From: an uncultured Bacteroidales bacterium
Lineage (GTDB): Bacteria; Bacteroidota; Bacteroidia; Bacteroidales; UBA932
Length of the DNA: 16,155 bases
Assembly: GCA_946415795.1 (NCBI GenBank)
Contig: CAMKTW010000016.1
Span: forward strand, 1 to 16,155
Reading direction: 5' to 3'
Part shown: one piece after another, positions 13,578 to 16,155 of the stretch
Layout: every line of letters begins with the position of its first letter
Position numbering within the stretch: position 1 is the first letter of the stretch
Program-made: the position numbers and the translations under genes
Notes under the pieces: generated by a model
Told to the model about the DNA's origin: nothing
The model's input: only the letters and a program-made list of their open reading frames with translations
Databases searched by the model: none

Positions 13578-15212
13578 CTATTGTTTCTTAATCTTGAGTT
13601 TCTGCCCGGTATATATCTTGGACTTGCGGGTAAGGCCGTTGAGACGCATTATATCGTTGAGGCTGACTCCGGGGAACTTGTTGGCAATACTGTACAGAGT
13701 ATCACCCTTACGCACGGTATAGGTGACGTATCCGCCCTTGCCGGTGGCAGCCGTGGACGACTTGGAGCTTCCGGAAGATGCCACAGACGAAGATGACGGG
13801 CCCTTGCCGCTGTAGATCCTCAACCGCTGGCCGGGGACGATGGTCTCCCTGCGCAACCCGTTCCACTTCTTGATGTTTGCGATGGTGGTATGGTGACGCG
13901 AAGCGATCTTGCCCAGGCTGTCTCCCCGCTTGACAGTATATGTCGTGTAGGTCGGTGCGCCTGCAGCGACACGGGTATTTCTGACCACGCCGACATCCTT
14001 GACTCTGACGGGATCGAAGAAAATGCTGTCCTTATAGGCATATATCGTATCCTGGACATCGATGAACGCCCCTGAAAAGCTGTACGGCAGCTTTATCACA
14101 CGGGTCTTGGTCTTGCCGGGAACGATGTCCTTCACATACTCCGGATTGAGGTTGCGGAGCATATCCACGCTGATGCCGATGCACTCGGATATCTGCCCGA
14201 AATGAAGGTTGTTGTTGATGTGGAATGTATCCACCTGCGGAGGAGTGTCAACATGTGACGGAACAATGTCATGCAGTTTGTAGTATGCCATGGTGTACAT
14301 CGCCGCGATGAAAGCCGGCACATAACCGCGGGTCTCCCGGGGGAGATAACGATACACATCCCAGAAATCACGACCGCCGCCGGCTCTTCTGATAGCCTTG
14401 TTCACATTGCCGGGGCCGCAGTTATACGACGCTATCGCCAGTGACCAGTCTCCAAAAATCGCATAGGCGTCACGCAGATACTTGGCCGCGGCGTGTGTCT
14501 CCTCTATATAATCGAAACGTTCGTCAACATACTCGTCTATCTCAAGGCCGTACTGGGTACCGGTACTGCGCATAAACTGCCACATACCGGCTGCGCGGGC
14601 GCGGGAGACCGCCATAGGATTGAGCGCCGACTCTATCACAGAAACCTTTGCCAGTTCCTGCGGCAGGCCGTACTGGTCGAAGATCTCCTCAAAGATGGGT
14701 AGGTAATAGGACGACAGACCCACTATCTTGGCGATTTTGGCGCGGGACATCTTCTGGGTGTAATAGATGATGTAGCTGCGCACGACATCGTTGTACGGAA
14801 TCTTTACCGACGTGTTGATGCGGTTAAGCCGGGCGATATATACGGAGTCAGGGATGTCTGATGTATATTTCATATCTCCGACGTCCATAAGTTCGTCCTC
14901 GTCTTCCTGCGAGTGGCGGATAAGGTTGTCGTACCAGGCTACCAGCGCGGAATCCGTATTGAAGTTGGGGTCATCGTCAGAGGAGATGCTGTCCTCGTCG
15001 GAGGTGAAGGCTATCTCTTCAAAAGGGGCCGAGACCATCTCATCGTATGCGCGCTGCATCGAATCCAGCTTGGAGAGCAGTACAGAAATGGAGTCTTTGA
15101 GGACTTTCTTTGTTTCCGGCTTGTGCTTCTGCGCTGATGACGAGACGGGGATAACCACCAGAAGCAGTAATGTTAAAAGTAGTTTTGAAAATGTTTTAGC
15201 AGGTGAGTACAT
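13578..15212 (-). CDS. mltD: MltD-type lytic transglycosylase with LysM repeats
   Basis: A 544-residue secreted peptidoglycan lytic transglycosylase. An N-terminal Sec signal peptide ends near Ala27 (SSSAQ), followed by an acidic Ser/Asp/Glu-rich segment (about 60-115). The SLT/GH23 domain spans about 170-320. Catalytic Glu194 lies in SVIESALNPMAVSRARAAGMWQF-type sequence, and ASYNCGPGNVNKAI (261-274) and YVPAFIAAMY (297-306) are typical of the MltD group. A degenerate LysM-like segment (about 330-375), a clear LysM (423-467), a Ser-rich linker (472-490) and a second LysM (496-542) follow; these bind glycan strands. The enzyme cleaves MurNAc-GlcNAc bonds to 1,6-anhydro ends. It is 30 bp downstream of the DUF5683 gene on the same strand, so co-transcription is likely. 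Confidence 0.95.
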   Translation of the reverse strand: MYSPAKTFSKLLLTLLLLVVIPVSSSAQKHKPETKKVLKDSISVLLSKLDSMQRAYDEMVSAPFEEIAFTSDEDSISSDDDPNFNTDSALVAWYDNLIRHSQEDEDELMDVGDMKYTSDIPDSVYIARLNRINTSVKIPYNDVVRSYIIYYTQKMSRAKIAKIVGLSSYYLPIFEEIFDQYGLPQELAKVSVIESALNPMAVSRARAAGMWQFMRSTGTQYGLEIDEYVDERFDYIEETHAAAKYLRDAYAIFGDWSLAIASYNCGPGNVNKAIRRAGGGRDFWDVYRYLPRETRGYVPAFIAAMYTMAYYKLHDIVPSHVDTPPQVDTFHINNNLHFGQISECIGISVDMLRNLNPEYVKDIVPGKTKTRVIKLPYSFSGAFIDVQDTIYAYKDSIFFDPVRVKDVGVVRNTRVAAGAPTYTTYTVKRGDSLGKIASRHHTTIANIKKWNGLRRETIVPGQRLRIYSGKGPSSSSVASSGSSKSSTAATGKGGYVTYTVRKGDTLYSIANKFPGVSLNDIMRLNGLTRKSKIYTGQKLKIKKQ

Positions 15213-15242
15213 TGAAAAAGTGTGATGTGTATGTGATTGTGA

Positions 15243-16155
15243 TTAAAAATTAAATGTCATATTGACTCCGAACGACGGCATTGACTGCGACGGAGAGAAA
15301 TTACTGTCGATATTTTCTATCAGAGACGGATTCACGTTCAGGGAGAGGTCGTCGCTGACATTGAAATCTTTCATATATGCAAACACGTTGGCATCGATGA
15401 TGTTGAGGGCGTACACCAGTACCGTGGCAACCACGGAGTAGTCGCGGTAGCGGTGGTACAGATCTTTGTAGCTTGTAGCCTGGGTGACGGTAATATGTCC
15501 GGTATAACCCGATCCGCTCTCGCTTGCAAGCTTGTAGATATACTTGTAGCGCTGATACTGCATATTGTTCAGATGGAGAGTATATGCACAGACTCCAAGC
15601 CCGGCGTACCAGATGGGGATGTGCCACCACTCCCCGATGTATGCCTGGCCAAGACCCGGCAGCAGTGCGGAAAAGACAGCGGCTTTGCCAGGGTCTGGGG
15701 TGCGTGAATCTGTAAGGCCGGCCACACCGTCAAGCATCTGGCCCCAATATACCAGGGCAGCCCCCGCATAGCACAATGTGCGGTAGGTGGCGAACCTCTG
15801 GTCTCCTGTCTTGTGATACTGTTCGTTGAAATACAGGCCGCCGCCTATTCCGGCTCCGATACCTGCATATACCACCGGCAGCTTCCAGTAGTCCTTGTTA
15901 TAGATCTGGATGCGTCCCGGCATTACGGCCGCGCCAAGGGCGGCGTATCCCGGCCTGAGCGGCTCTTTGTGATGCAGGCCGCGGGTAAGATGCTTCAGCG
16001 AGAAACCCTGCAGGGTATCGGCATCGGTTTCGTTCTCGTCCTCTTTATACTCAGAAGAAGAAGCATTCTCTCCCGGTGCACCGGCCATTGTGTCGTTCTG
16101 CCGGAAAATACCCTGACCTGACGCCCCCAGGCAGGCGGACATTATCAAGATGGCT
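15243..16155 (-). CDS. DUF5683 envelope protein, 5'-truncated
   Basis: At least 304 residues are visible; the frame is open through the window end, so the start lies beyond it. The first residues (AILIMSACLGASGQ) look like the end of a signal peptide. Cys could be a lipobox cysteine, or cleavage could fall after ASG. A low-complexity acidic stretch follows, then hydrophobic Gly/Ala-rich segments: LPVVYAGIGAGIGGGLYF, then KAAVFSALLPGLGQAYIGEWW, and IPIWYAGLGVCAYTL. The motif SALLPGLGQAYIGEWWHIP is the hallmark of DUF5683, a Bacteroidota family of unknown function. The C-terminus ends in aromatic Phe (MTFNF), as outer-membrane proteins often do, though most of the chain does not look like a barrel. 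In many Bacteroidales genomes this gene sits between parB and an mltD-like gene; the mltD-like gene is present here. Confidence 0.85.
   Translation of the reverse strand, partial: AILIMSACLGASGQGIFRQNDTMAGAPGENASSSEYKEDENETDADTLQGFSLKHLTRGLHHKEPLRPGYAALGAAVMPGRIQIYNKDYWKLPVVYAGIGAGIGGGLYFNEQYHKTGDQRFATYRTLCYAGAALVYWGQMLDGVAGLTDSRTPDPGKAAVFSALLPGLGQAYIGEWWHIPIWYAGLGVCAYTLHLNNMQYQRYKYIYKLASESGSGYTGHITVTQATSYKDLYHRYRDYSVVATVLVYALNIIDANVFAYMKDFNVSDDLSLNVNPSLIENIDSNFSPSQSMPSFGVNMTFNF

Noticed and set aside
13491..13796. Plus-strand open frame across the tRNA promoter and end of mltD
   Set aside because: It begins inside the tRNA gene, runs antisense to LysM coding sequence, and has no recognisable domain.

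Overview
The window comes from a Bacteroidales-type (Bacteroidota) chromosome. Three things point there. The tRNA promoter matches the Bacteroidota consensus TTTG-N19-TAnnTTTG exactly. The Wzc-type kinase ends in the Tyr-Gly-rich tail usual in this phylum. A DUF5683 gene lies beside a LysM/SLT lytic transglycosylase. The genus cannot be named from sequence alone.

Bases 1 to about 10,440 are the distal part of a capsule or exopolysaccharide locus, all on the + strand and nearly gapless (2-32 bp gaps, or short overlaps). The order is: two tandem FdtA/QdtA-like dTDP-4-keto-6-deoxyglucose 3,4-ketoisomerases (the first cut by the window edge); an FdtB/QdtB-like sugar aminotransferase; a family-5 nucleotidyltransferase-like protein; a NodB-like deacetylase-like protein; a Wza-type export lipoprotein; a Wzc-type co-polymerase and tyrosine kinase; a TviB/WbpO-like UDP-HexNAc 6-dehydrogenase; a WlbA/WbpB 3-dehydrogenase; and a WbpE/WlbC aminotransferase. 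Together they indicate a polymer with two amino sugars: a dTDP-3-amino-3,6-dideoxyhexose (Fuc3N or Qui3N type) and a UDP-2-acetamido-3-amino uronic acid. No glycosyltransferase, flippase, polymerase, rmlAB or dedicated sugar N-acetyltransferase is present; they would have to lie upstream or elsewhere.

Bases 10,442-13,393 hold a large FAD plus Fe-S D-2-hydroxyacid dehydrogenase (YdiJ / D-lactate dehydrogenase class). It starts 2 bp after the capsule genes, probably at a TTG codon, so it looks co-transcribed with them although it has no obvious role in polysaccharide synthesis.

Bases 13,394-13,577 are dense in signals: a bidirectional terminator with perfect 21-bp arms, a minus-strand tRNA-Phe(GAA), and its promoter inside a near-perfect 14-bp inverted repeat. 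Bases 13,578-16,155 carry, on the minus strand, a MltD-type lytic transglycosylase preceded by a DUF5683 envelope protein whose 5' end runs off the window.

No mobile element, CRISPR array or phage gene was seen, and no gene-free stretch exceeds 300 bp. I found no clearly new defence or mobile system. The most unusual points are the histidine-deficient tandem ketoisomerase, the uncharacterised nucleotidyltransferase/deacetylase-like pair, and the two inverted-repeat structures flanking tRNA-Phe.
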